Below, piece by piece: positions 59,201 through 64,000 of a DNA stretch of 64,000 nt. Position 1 is the stretch's first letter. Every line of letters starts with the position of its first letter. Position numbers and translations under genes: made by a program. Under the pieces are notes generated by a model that was not told where the DNA came from, made no database searches, and saw nothing but the letters and a program-made list of their open reading frames with translations. Origin of the DNA: Procambarus clarkii (lineage: Eukaryota; Arthropoda; Malacostraca; Decapoda; Cambaridae); the NCBI RefSeq assembly GCF_040958095.1, contig NC_091209.1:8832330-8896329 (forward strand). The letters run 5' to 3'.

Positions 59201-59849
59201 TTAAACAGTGTATGAGCTCCAAAGCACTAAGAGGCTGATTATAACAGTAACGACATTTAATTGGGAAGTTTCGATGCTCATAACCTATATAATAAATGCA
59301 GACAAAGCCGCCAAAGACTGTGCAAAGATGTACAGGTTTATAAGTACTTGTGTAACTGCCCTGAATGTTATGAGGGGTTAGAGTGCTGCAGTAGATGACT
59401 GTTGGATTGTGTTGATGCGCAAGATGTAACAAATGGATGGTTTTATATTAATGTTACCTTTCAATATACTGTATTTTTCACTTTTTTTCCTCCTGCCCCC
59501 ATAAAACTAGGAAATGTAATGAACTTTGTTTCATGTCCCAAACCAAATGGGCATAAATATCTTCTGAAGCAAAATAATGACTCCAGTCATTTCTCAAACC
59601 CTAATGTTTGCAATATGAAAAGTTATTCCGATTAGTTTTGACCTTGGGGGAGGGTCAAACACCGAGCTTTATATTACTATATTATTATAGCTTTATATTA
59701 GATATGAACAGTGTTCATATCTAATATTCAATAGTGCTAATTTTAGTTAAAAAAATGGTTAAATTTTTTTTTATTTATTTTGCAGAGGCCCAGACAGAGC
59801 ATTCCCTTTCAAGTACCATCCAAAACTTGGGGTCTTCTCTCAGCGTTAA
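29072..59849 (+). CDS. THOC5: THO complex subunit 5 (THOC5/FMIP), complete 15-exon gene
   Basis: THOC5 is a subunit of the nuclear THO/TREX complex, which couples transcription and processing to mRNA export; in animals it pairs with THOC7 and contacts the NXF1 export receptor. The exons at 29072, 30413, 32848, 33995, 35605, 40174, 40651, 41085, 43374, 45796, 47486, 51883, 55919, 56156 and 59786 join in phase to 745 codons plus TAA; human THOC5 is 683 residues. Landmarks in family order include a basic signal SKRRRK (15-20), EVEERRIQ (about 111-118), LQNLLYEVAHLKKEV (159-173), EEIDLV-like QEIDLVPVEQFY, DPHEQRLARLQWELEQR (211-227), LPSPLYTLWVQ, NPANFFQLNRLRINLSDH, EVNVHWDEL and the terminal FPFKYHPKLGVFSQR. 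Residues about 63-265 are rich in heptad-like charged and leucine positions, fitting the known coiled coil. All introns are GT-AG. The gene looks intact; introns total about 29 kb and are loaded with transposons. Confidence 0.93.
29258..30412 (+). other. THOC5 intron 1
   Basis: 1,155 bp, AT-rich, with no clear transposon. A second donor-like CCAGGTGAGC lies at 29405-29414 but follows an in-frame stop, so it is not used for this protein. Confidence 0.7.
30413..30550 (+). CDS. THOC5: THOC5 exon 2 (residues 63-108)
   Basis: The acceptor is CTTGCAG and the donor CCAG-GTAAAT; it is phase 0 on both sides. It encodes the start of the coiled-coil region, with EEDQKLVAAIMQQIRSLMKE aligned to the human segment around CQELQRLMAEIQDL. 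Confidence 0.85.
30711..30872. mobile_element. Near-perfect hairpin element, 76-bp arms
   Basis: GTTGACCAGACCACACACTA starts the left arm and its exact complement ends the right arm at 30872. The arms are separated by about 10 bp (30787-30796), and the only clear mismatch is in CGACATTTCGG versus CCGAAACGTCG. Such high arm identity implies recent origin or ongoing conversion. No coding capacity. Confidence 0.9.
31690..31880 (+). mobile_element. tRNA-derived SINE, most complete copy of the GGCCCTTGTG family
   Basis: GCCGTAGCTCAGTCGATTAA gives an acceptor start and A-box, followed by a B-box (AGGTTCAAATCC) and the acceptor-like closing TCACGGC, about 72 bp in all, which is the length of a tRNA. 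The module GGAGAGGCTGCATGATCC lies upstream as at 2520. The B-box has a C-to-A-type difference from consensus. Confidence 0.65.
32848..32928 (+). CDS. THOC5: THOC5 exon 3 (residues 109-135)
   Basis: The acceptor is TTGTTTCAG and the donor AAAG-GTAAGA; phase 0 at both ends. It encodes WVNEVEERRIQVLMLMLSFR, where VEERRIQ matches the human IEERRIQ exactly from E onward. This 27-codon exon is the smallest internal one. Confidence 0.9.
32929..33994 (+). other. THOC5 intron 3
   Basis: 1,066 bp of AT-rich DNA. Between 33590 and 33870 GAAGAT-containing words (GTGAAGATCC, TGAAGATCTT, TGAAGATGTT) recur irregularly. No transposon was recognised. Confidence 0.6.
33995..34204 (+). CDS. THOC5: THOC5 exon 4 (residues 136-205), family signature
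   Basis: It carries the strongest THOC5 match: LQLQNLLYEVAHLKKEV, then EIDLVPVEQFYVEAPEYIS, corresponding to LQLQNLLYEVMHLQKEI and EIDLVSLEEFYKEAPPDIS in the human protein. The acceptor is CCTACAG and the donor GACCA-GTAAGG; phase 0. Confidence 0.95.
34205..35604 (+). other. THOC5 intron 4
   Basis: 1.4 kb with one SINE at 34548-34745. The rest is AT-rich with repeated TACAGTACTGTAT-like palindromic words and no recognised frame. Confidence 0.65.
34548..34745 (+). mobile_element. tRNA-derived SINE with extended acceptor-like stem
   Basis: TGCCCAACCACTTGG at 34549-34563 pairs with CCAAGTGGTTGGGCA at 34622-34636, an extended 15-bp stem around a tRNA-like core with AGTAGAGCGGCGGTCTC (A-box) and GGCGTTCAATCCCC (B-box). 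The tail includes TTATGTAGTCGTAAAATGGC and CTTTCTCCTGATA, related to the tail of the 8740-9085 SINE. Confidence 0.75.
35605..35790 (+). CDS. THOC5: THOC5 exon 5 (residues 206-267)
   Basis: It encodes DPHEQRLARLQWELEQR, aligned to human DPHQQTLARLDWELEQR, and ends LASLAPRINSILE, aligned to LSSLQPRLNSIMQ. The acceptor is TATTCTAG and the donor GGAG-GTAATA; phase 0. It is strongly charged and coiled-coil-like. Confidence 0.95.
36517..38062. mobile_element. Non-autonomous piggyBac-like element with internal repeats
   Basis: Both ends are TTAA followed by matching inverted termini: TTAACCCTCAAAC at 36517 and GTTTGAGGGTTAA ending at 38062. TTAA duplication is the piggyBac signature. The interior has four diverged direct repeats about 185-190 bp apart (near 36970, 37155, 37340, 37530), each with an ACCATACCAGCTTAG-like word, then ATGGTGAACAAAAC and ACTTATATATAACGTGTGTA. 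No transposase frame was seen, so it would depend on an enzyme made elsewhere. Confidence 0.75.
38127..38228 (+). mobile_element. Fragment of a CR1-like LINE reverse transcriptase
   Basis: The text reads through DDDAKIMRRIKTRR and then LQDDLDKLNE followed by a stop and SN, which matches the part of CR1-like reverse transcriptases after the catalytic ADDAK motif. Because that segment normally lies far downstream in the domain, yet here precedes the RT start, it must come from a different copy than the ORF beginning at 38229. Confidence 0.45.
38229..39800 (+). mobile_element. Non-LTR retrotransposon (CR1/Jockey-type) reverse transcriptase, 5'-truncated
   Basis: The frame carries the RT motifs in order: NYRPVALTSHIIKVFERVI, QHGFRAGRSCLSQLL, YTDFAKAFDKCDHEV (first catalytic Asp), VPQGTVLAPLLFLI, SFADDTKISM (catalytic DD pair), KDLGIMMSDDLTF and LSRLEYCS. 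The frame continues past a single TGA at 39411-39413, probably a former CGA, to the family's C-terminal segment GPRLFNVLPASIRNIAGTTV and VPDQPG, ending at 39800. The endonuclease and ORF1 are missing. The 3' part (AGAACTCCCAGAACCCCATC) is the element's 3' end. The single stop in about 520 codons suggests a fairly young insertion. Confidence 0.88.
40174..40281 (+). CDS. THOC5: THOC5 exon 6 (residues 268-303)
   Basis: It encodes ATRPLQDALDLPIDAKREQQ then LLPSPLYTLWVQ, aligned to the human LPPPLYVLFVQ. The acceptor is TTCTTTCAG and the donor GCAG-GTCAGT; phase 0. It follows the 4.4-kb intron that holds a piggyBac-like element and a LINE. Confidence 0.92.
40282..40650 (+). other. THOC5 intron 6
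   Basis: 369 bp, AT-rich, without recognised repeats. Confidence 0.8.
40651..40797 (+). CDS. THOC5: THOC5 exon 7 (residues 304-352), acidic linker
   Basis: It begins ASSYGEAFDPSIKVEVFGDV, matching human ATAYGQACDKTLSVAIEG in position, and ends in an acidic, glutamine-rich run (SESENDQDQQE) like the human SDSDAEEEQ linker. The acceptor is CTTAACCAG and the donor GGAG-GTGAGT; phase 0. Confidence 0.9.
41085..41211 (+). CDS. THOC5: THOC5 exon 8 (residues 353-394 plus 1 nt)
   Basis: A basic patch RKKRNRK (about 357-363) follows the acidic linker, as KRRR does in the human protein, and may be a second nuclear signal. Then comes LKQILGLHPLFVKINV, aligned to MLKRHPLSVMLDL. The donor is AAAGG-GTAAAG and leaves one base (phase 1). 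Confidence 0.9.
41212..43373 (+). other. THOC5 intron 8
   Basis: 2.2 kb with a piggyBac-like element at 41471-42328. Beyond it, 42330-43373 is AT-rich with no recognised frame or repeat family. Confidence 0.65.
41471..42328 (-). mobile_element. piggyBac-like element carrying a transposase remnant
   Basis: It runs from TTAACACTTTGGCG at the left to a TTAA at 42325-42328; read inward the right end is TTAACAATTTAG, a partial match. On the minus strand 42205-41987 encodes ICDYNTNMKGVDHFDQMIKY and HKWMKKMTIYFVQMAIYNAY, which matches the piggyBac DDE domain near YNxxMGGVDxxDQ, where the third catalytic Asp lies. Only this C-terminal piece remains. The left part shares GTTCGCAATAGAATTCTCTA and GTATCATTGTGTT words with the element at 48192-49275. 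Confidence 0.7.
43374..43476 (+). CDS. THOC5: THOC5 exon 9 (residues 395-428)
   Basis: It encodes EGNNVVIAFYYMQTLRIVTA, aligned to human VLHLTFYYLMNLNIMTVKA. The acceptor is TTTTTCCAG and the donor TGAC-GTAAGA, leaving two bases. Confidence 0.9.
43885..44095 (+). mobile_element. tRNA-derived SINE, diverged
   Basis: A B-box-like GGGTTTGATTCCC follows AGTGGTTCACAATCAAAAGA. The body has CACCTAATGCCTCTGTTCAC, CAGCAGTAAATATGTACC and GTTAGGCAGCTG, a core that resembles SINE bodies elsewhere in the window. The element is diverged and the A-box is weak. Confidence 0.5.
44837..45676. mobile_element. Tigger/pogo-like MITE with TA duplication
   Basis: The ends are CAGAGGAGCCTTAATTCAC at the left and CACTCGAGGTTCCACTG at the right, flanked by TA on both sides (44835-44836, 45677-45678). 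The inverted ends share further words: CGAGCTCGTCGTTTG and GCTCGTCTTTCGAAACAAAT against GAGCTCGCCACTCG and AATTTGTCTCGATTGACGAG. The interior has four diverged direct repeats with GCAGCCTACCTGACATA and CTGAACGAACC (near 45000, 45135, 45235, 45330) separated by T-rich tracts. No transposase is encoded. Confidence 0.75.
45796..46021 (+). CDS. THOC5: THOC5 exon 10 (residues 429-504)
   Basis: It encodes DTLLNCLFPDDDGQTSPNPA and NFFQLNRLRINLSDH, then GRPYKWAQTLAGLSF, aligned to human [26 protein letters not shown] and GHPYLWVQKLGGLHF. The acceptor is TCTTTAG and the donor AATG-GTAAGA. It lies 117 bp after the end of a Tigger-like MITE. Confidence 0.95.
46022..47485 (+). other. THOC5 intron 10
   Basis: 1.5 kb. 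The segment 47085-47225 resembles a SINE body (GACTGGGTACCAGTCCTTAA, then CACTCAGCAGTAGTTAAGGA and GGTCCAGGGAAA). The rest is AT-rich and unrecognised. Confidence 0.6.
47085..47225 (+). mobile_element. SINE body fragment
   Basis: GACTGGGTACCAGTCCTTAA, CAGCAGTAGTTAAGGACCTG and GGGTTCATGGTCCAGGGAAA correspond in order to the body of the SINE at 28440-28560. The tRNA-like head is absent. Confidence 0.45.
47486..47646 (+). CDS. THOC5: THOC5 exon 11 (residues 505-557 plus 2 nt)
   Basis: It encodes MPHTIQAIRRRLQARLALHA then QLVNLE, aligned to human [20 protein letters not shown] and QFASLE. The acceptor is GCATTTCAG and the donor CTAG-GTATGG. Confidence 0.92.
48192..49275. mobile_element. Non-autonomous piggyBac-like element with repeated modules
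   Basis: TTAACACTTTCGCGC at 48192 and GCGCGAAAGTGTTAA ending at 49275 are perfect inverted termini with TTAA duplication. The interior repeats a module of about 165 bp four or five times in both orientations, each with GAGAATTTTATTGCGA-like and GTGATACCAAATTTA-like words (near 48345, 48525, 48715, 48910, 49095). The same words occur in the element at 41471. No transposase is encoded. Confidence 0.85.
49575..49632 (+). mobile_element. LINE-type 3' tail
   Basis: CCTTTGAGATGTATTTATTG, CTTATCTCAATAAACATACT and TGAACTTGAACTT form a short tail with an internal AATAAA and a terminal GAACTT repeat. It is recognised from decapod LINE ends by recall, so confidence is limited. Confidence 0.45.
50672..50898. 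mobile_element. Foldback MITE, copy 2
   Basis: CTGGGGCCGGAATCATCGAG opens the left arm and TTAAATCTGGCCCC closes the right. Arms share CAATCTTTG/CAAAGATTG and CTGTACAT/ATGTACAG boxes. The centre keeps AATGTTGTTATTGTTATAAA as in the other two copies. Confidence 0.75.
51883..52070 (+). CDS. THOC5: THOC5 exon 12 (residues 558-620)
   Basis: It encodes ELLRQHFPGKVCSELKSW then ADYEA and LLFLAIFERKHG, aligned to human CQYLFPAKVVSRLVKW, EDYME and LYYMALIERGTA. The acceptor is ACACCACAG, weaker in pyrimidines than the other acceptors; the donor is CATG-GTAAGT (phase 1). Confidence 0.9.
52071..55918 (+). other. THOC5 intron 12
   Basis: 3.8 kb. Most of it is the broken DIRS-like retroelement at 52806-55143. 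An A homopolymer of about 24 lies at 55446-55469. The remainder is AT-rich and unrecognised. Confidence 0.65.
52806..55143 (+). mobile_element. Broken DIRS-like retroelement (fossil)
   Basis: The element has inverted terminal repeats of roughly 110 bp (about 52806-52935 and 55025-55143), which share GTAAACAAAACAAAATGAGG-type text in complement. Near its 3' end lies a region resembling the C-terminal part of DIRS tyrosine recombinases. The interior coding regions are heavily degraded, with many breaks, and no intact frame remains. Arms differ by many substitutions, so the copy looks old. Confidence 0.45.
55919..56034 (+). CDS. THOC5: THOC5 exon 13 (residues 621-659)
   Basis: It encodes VRLEALVAVSPDHPSTVPVV and LSLLWEG, aligned to human LQAAVVLNPGYSSIPPVF and LCLNWKG. 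The acceptor is TTTGTCACAG. The donor AAGG-GTTAGT restores phase 0 and is the least consensus-like donor of the set. Confidence 0.9.
56156..56352 (+). CDS. THOC5: THOC5 exon 14 (residues 660-724 plus 2 nt)
   Basis: It encodes HMEKEVNVHWDELVSSRSD and LPLILYRLAVCLDVYTEAY, aligned to human AMEGEVNVCYKELCG and LTNQLQRLCVLLDVYLET. The acceptor is CTTTACAG and the donor CCAG-GTACGT. Confidence 0.94.
56868..58538. mobile_element. Non-autonomous piggyBac-like element inside the foldback element
   Basis: TTAACCCCTTAACTGCG at the left and CGCAGTTTAAGGGTTAA at the right are inverted termini bounded by TTAA (56868-56871, 58535-58538). The interior holds a direct duplication of text around CACTATACACTGTCACACAC (57350 and 57545) and the 24-bp array at 57603-58045. 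No transposase was seen. Its position inside the arm of the foldback element shows it is the younger of the two. Confidence 0.75.
57603..58045. repeat. 24-bp minisatellite inside the piggyBac-like element, about 18 copies
   Basis: The unit contains CGTATGGGCCAATAGCAGCT followed by GCCC. Variants include CCTCG/CCCCG and CCAGTAG/CCAATAG, and two units lack one C near 57775 and 57797. Each unit has a CAGCTG palindrome, an E-box-type word. Confidence 0.95.
59012..59365. mobile_element. Foldback MITE, copy 3, full hairpin
   Basis: Arms of about 165 bp meet at a 15-bp loop near 59189-59203: CAGTGTATGAGCTCCAAAGC is the complement of GCTTTGGAGCTCATACACTG. It shares GTTACACAAGTACCTATGAA, CTGTACATCTTTG and TTATTGTTATAAATAG with copies 1 and 2 but retains both long arms. 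This is the longest copy in the window. Confidence 0.85.
59786..59849 (+). CDS. THOC5: THOC5 exon 15, C-terminus and stop
   Basis: It encodes RGPDRAFPFKYHPKLGVFSQ, then R and TAA. The human protein ends [20 protein letters not shown] then R, which fixes the terminus. The acceptor is ATTTTGCAG after a T-rich tract. Confidence 0.95.
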
Positions 59850-59928
59850 AGGAAGGACTGATCCCTTTTTTTTTATGTAGCTTTATTTTGATCTAGGCAT
59901 TTTTTTTTTGTTTATACAATACTGTACT

Positions 59929-59934
59929 AATAAA
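59929..59934 (+). promoter_or_regulatory. Candidate THOC5 poly(A) signal
   Basis: AATAAA lies 80 bp after the TAA stop, followed by AT-rich text with GT/T runs (TTTTTGTTATCA). It is the first canonical signal after the stop, so it is the likely 3' end of the transcript. Confidence 0.55.
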
Positions 59935-60169
59935 TATACTTTTAAGGATTTTTGTTATCACTCATCCATTCTGCCTTTAGATGCAGTTCAGGCCAAAATT
60001 AATGTACACTGTACAGGTAGTTTAGTACATTATTTTTGTAATTTTTTTACGTGTATACCCAGTACTGTAGGTACAGTAGTATATCTAATTTTATATAAAA
60101 AAATATATACTGTATACATTTTTGGTAGTTTTCTCTGCTGAATATAGTATTCAAAGGTAAAAAATTATC
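59935..60169. other. Downstream flank of THOC5, nothing recognised
   Basis: AT-rich text with TACTGTA words. No gene or clear repeat. Confidence 0.4.
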
Positions 60170-62640
60170 AAAAGAAGGCAAATTGGGAAGCCTATGTAAG
60201 AATGGTAATCAAACGTTAAAATGTGACAAAAATATCCTACATTTCAAGAGGTGAATACAAGTCTGCACGTACATGCCATTTGTGGGTAATTAGGAATGAA
60301 GAAAGTGCTGAATAACAATCAAATGGCACCAATCCAGGAAGACTATGCAGTACTGTCACTGGATATTCAAAAGGCACAAAATATCACAATGCCAATACAA
60401 GAATAAGAGCACATAAGGTGAGCGATATCAAACATATTTGGTTCACCAAGGATTTTATTGATGAACGAATGACCTCCAGGTATATTAGGAAAGCACGATA
60501 TATAGCTGTGCTAAAAATCTGGACATTCTACAAGGTGAACGACTAAGTGAGACAATGCAGTTCGGACAATAAAGAGCACGGCAGCATTCCAATACGTGCG
60601 TGTATGGCCAATACTTAAGCTAGCCAAAGCCATTTCCCACTGTATTATGCCTGGTATGAGGAAGACCAAGGAGGTAGGTTACCTTTAAGAGTGAACAGTT
60701 TGTTGCCTCCAATACCAGACAATGACCCTGCCAGCAGTGTGTGTGAGAGGAATGAAAGAATGGGTAGAAATCTGAACAAGGAATACGTTTTTTGGCAAAG
60801 TGGACAAGTGCAGATAGCCTTCTTAGCAACTGTGTCTGCATGTTCATTTAGAGTAATCTCAATATGGCTGGGAACCCAACAAAACTCAACTGTCAAACCT
60901 TCTAAGAGATAAGAAAAGGCCAATATTGGATTTTAACCTCCACAGGATGTAAGGGGTTAAATGACTCCAGTCATGAGGGCAAAAGATGACCACAATGACA
61001 AAGGAATGTTGACATTGAGCATACAAAATTGTATAAAGTTCCATTGTAAAGCTGCTAATCTCCACGGGTAGGTGGCACACACAGGTTTGGACAGGAAAGA
61101 CAGTGCAGTAGCCAACATCATTGGCATATTTAGACCCACCTGAGAATAAGGCAATGGAGCATGAATGCGAAGACATGATCAAAGAAAGGGCATTTCGTAA
61201 CGGTAGGAGAGGTATAAGCCCCTACCACGTGGGTCCAGGTCTTTGAAATCTTTGCAAGTGGAACCCTCATGGTTGGGAAGGATGGAACAAGATGAGGAGT
61301 GAGATTGCTAACATGAACCGATTGGGAATCTTGAAAGTGAAGCATCTATACAGAAAAACGGAATGGGGCCCCACATGAGGGGATATCAGTCAAAGCACAG
61401 CATAAGTGAGAGTGGGAGCGTTGCAGAAACCATGCAAGGCCGTGATGGCACTAACAGTCACAATGATCCTGTAAAGACAGGATGATGGTTTCAATATACA
61501 AGCTCTGGGTAGGGAATGCACCAGTGCCGAGGCACATGGTACCATACCCATTATGGTACCAAGCATCAAGACGACAAAGGAGCAGGCAGAGCAGCCATAA
61601 TCGAGTTTTGACAGCATGAGAGAGAGAAGTGCAAATAGGGGAGTGTGCATCTATCAGCTTCCCAGGAAGTATAGGACAACACTCTAAATAAGGTAATGGT
61701 CTTAAAGCATCAACTCTGAAATGAAATATATGGGGGTGACCAAGACATACGAGTGTCGCCTCCAAAAGTTTAGCAGAAACTAGGGGCCAAAGAACAACCC
61801 ACTTCTGAAAAAGTCTTAGCTCAAGTCTTTGTTGTTGTTAACTTTTAAGCCAAGATTGGTGGCCCAGGATGACACAGCATCACTCGCAAGTTGGAGATGG
61901 AGCTGGTGTTGGAAGCACGGGGAGTCGATCACACAACAGCGGAGAGTGAGATCCTCATCACAAAGGCCCAAGAAACTACCAAAGGTAAGAAAGGAAGATC
62001 ATTAAAGGCAACTAGGAAAAGGATAATGCTCAGAATACTGCCTTGGGAAACACCTTTATTGTTGAAAAAAAAAGTCAAAGTGGTACCAAGTCTCACTTCA
62101 AATAAACGACAAGAGAGAGCTTTTAAGGAAGAGGAGATCCCCACGAAAGCCAAAAAAATGTAGTTGGGATAAAATATTATATCTCCAGGTCTCTTCCAGG
62201 CCTTTTCCAGGTCAAAAATGAATAGCAACTACAGATGTCTTTGCAGCAAATGTAGTACAAATGTAGACCTCCAAGTCTACAAATGTATCAATCGTGTGAA
62301 ACTTGTTAAAGCCAAATTGAGAGGGGAAGAGGTAGCAATAGTGTTCTAAGAACCACATTAGATGTACATTAACCATACATTCAAAAAGTTTGCAGATGTA
62401 ACTTGTCAGAGCAATTGGGTAAAAATCCTTAGGTGAAGTCCCTTGAGAACCGGGGTTCTGAACAGAACACTTGCCTCATGCCAGTCTGCAGGGACTGACG
62501 TCGTCTCTCAAATACAGATATAGATACAAGGTATTCAGTAAATACTGATAGGTGCACTGAGGGAGATGACAAAGCATTTCACAATGAATGTACTATGGTG
62601 GTGAGCTCAGGCAGCAATCTTTGAGTAGGCACAAAGATTG
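60170..62640 (-). mobile_element. Decayed non-LTR retrotransposon with RT and RNase H (I/Nimb-type)
   Basis: On the minus strand, starting from the right, the pieces are: IALTSYICKLFECMVNV then SQFGFNK (62290-62440), FDLEKAWKR (62185-62215), FEVRLGTTLT and GVSQGSILSIILFLVA (61960-62105), GAFPTQSLYIE (about 61480-61520), and FCWVPSHIEITLNEHADTVA (60815-60890), the last being the RNase H active-site region. They lie in the order of RNase H-bearing I-group LINEs but in several frames with stops. It is 5'-truncated and old. Exact ends are uncertain. Confidence 0.7.
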
Positions 62641-64000
62641 TACAAGTTAAACCCTATACTGTATGTCAATTCATGAGAAGAACTACATTTACAACTGCTG
62701 GGGTGTGTTGATGCATGAACAGCACTGTACACTTCTTATTATGAAGTGGTGGCTTGCTGCTGTGGACGACTGCTGGAGTGTGGTAGTCCTTGTTTATCCA
62801 TTATGTTGTTCACCAGTTTTCTCTGGACTGGTGCCTCCCTAAATAATGTAAGTGGGAAGAGTGTTAATAATGTATGTTCAAGCTGGGGATCTCTTGTCAT
62901 CACTCTCAAATACATCAGTCTGCCCCTTTATCGTTTGTGCCTGAAAAACTCCTGAACCAGGGACTTGTCTGTCTGTAGCCTCTCTTAAGGCACTCGACAA
63001 AGAATATAAGGACATGAAATGATACTCAAAACCTTTGGAAAGATTTGATTTTAAAACTTTCCATCACATAAATATTATTGAGTAAAGTAAAAGCTTTAAT
63101 TAAGAAACATTAAATGTACGATGAAAAGCTGCAAATATATTAATACAAGAGCCTATACAAACAGCTGTACAGGGATATAAAAAATACAAAGAGCTGTACT
63201 ACAATATGCAATAAAGCAACAGATAAATAATACCTGGTTAGACCTGGAACCGCCCCCCCCCCCCACACACACACACGCACGCCAATTTTCTGTATCAAGT
63301 TCAGAAAGTCAATAATTCTCTATGCATGAATGGTCTCCACTGACACCCTACCATCATAATACCTTAGTAGTTATTGTAGTATTGTTGATCACAATACTTG
63401 ATGTGTAGTGTAGTACTGCTTTACTCATGTTAAATGGAGCATACATTTATTTTTTAATACCGGCAGTTCCCCTCTACCACAAACAGGTTATGTTCTGAAA
63501 ATGTGTTCATTAAGTATTTGTTCAGAACAAGATTTCCCACAGGCTTAATACTATAAATTGGAAGATGAGTTCCTGGATCACCAAAAACCATCACAAAACC
63601 AATACTTTTGAGACATACAATATGATAAAGTATAACATTATTTACCTTGAATGATGGAGTTGTCCTGCTTGTCAATGTTTGCTCTTTTTGAGGAGTGAAG
63701 AGTTCCTGGAGGAGGCAGCAGCAGAAGGTAGTGATACGCGGGTATGCGCTGGCAGCGGAGGTTGGCTGTGTTTGATGGGTGGCAAACACCTGTGGGTCAT
63801 CATCAGTCACTAGCTGCTGTAGAACGTGAAGGTTTTGGGTCAACCTTTTTCTTGACGATCATAGACTATTGATTAACGCCTCTTTGAGAGGTGATTGCTG
63901 GGCTAGTCTTTTTGGGGAAAAACATTCTCAAGGTACTTTGCACTTTACATGTAAATATGCTTCTTTTCCACGTAAATATGCTTATACGCTGTATGACCAT
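62641..64000. other. Right flank, no gene recognised; poly-C/CA run at 63251-63280
   Basis: A C homopolymer followed by CA repeats lies at 63251-63280. At 63454-63843 a CAGTTCCCCTCTACCAC start near TA and a minus-strand low-complexity frame resemble Tigger-type ends and C-termini only weakly. No exon was identified. Confidence 0.35.

Larger units (their letters stand above)
56353..59785 (+). other. THOC5 intron 14, nested transposons
   Basis: 3.4 kb. It contains a large foldback element (56400-58826) interrupted by a piggyBac-like element (56868-58538), and a second foldback MITE at 59012-59365. The final 400 bp before exon 15 is AT-rich. Confidence 0.75.

Noticed and set aside
61891-62163. 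Lysine-rich plus-strand frame of 90 codons
   Set aside because: It is the antisense shadow of the decayed LINE reverse transcriptase on the minus strand.
63454-63843. Minus-strand frame of 129 codons at the right edge
   Set aside because: Low-complexity serine, threonine and cysteine text with only a weak resemblance to Tigger-type C-termini; too little to call a gene or an element.

Overview
This window looks like part of a large, repeat-rich arthropod genome, most likely a decapod crustacean. The evidence is spliced exons with GT-AG borders, TTAGG-type tracts, several tRNA-derived SINE families, and LINE tails ending in ATTT repeats or AATAAACAT that I recognise from crayfish-type genomes. 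The decapod assignment rests on recall of such repeats and was not searched. There are no bacterial operons, RNA operons or CRISPR arrays.

Positions 1 to about 28,970 contain no gene I can recognise. Roughly half of this stretch is tandem arrays with unrelated units: 21, 19, 29, 62, 32, 22, 43, 27, 260 and 37 bp, plus CAC/CAT simple repeats. The largest are a 27-bp array of about 149 copies (18,121-22,150), a 43-bp array with a four-monomer higher-order repeat (15,550-17,262), and a 260-bp head-to-tail array of a tRNA-derived SINE with an inversion at its left end (24,094-26,432). Between the arrays lie SINEs, LINE tails and foldback MITEs. A possible minus-strand first exon with a strong splice donor ends at 26,471.

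Positions 29,072-59,849 hold one host gene on the plus strand. It is a complete 15-exon gene for THO complex subunit 5 (THOC5/FMIP), predicted at 745 residues, with a poly(A) signal at 59,929. Every exon junction is in phase, and the conserved landmarks run in family order from the N-terminal basic signal to the C-terminal GVFSQR. The introns carry most of the mobile DNA: piggyBac-like elements with TTAA borders (36,517-38,062; 41,471-42,328; 48,192-49,275; 56,868-58,538), a Tigger-like MITE with TA borders (44,837-45,676), foldback elements (30,711-30,872; 50,672-50,898; 56,400-58,826; 59,012-59,365), a LINE reverse transcriptase (38,229-39,800), SINEs, and a broken DIRS-like retroelement (52,806-55,143).

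Downstream of THOC5, an RNase H-bearing LINE of the I/Nimb type lies in antisense and is decayed (about 60,170-62,640). The last 1.3 kb shows no gene. The only host function supported here is nuclear mRNA export through the THO/TREX complex. The most unusual material is the minisatellite cluster upstream, the evidence that SINEs seed tandem arrays, and the datable nested insertions in the introns.
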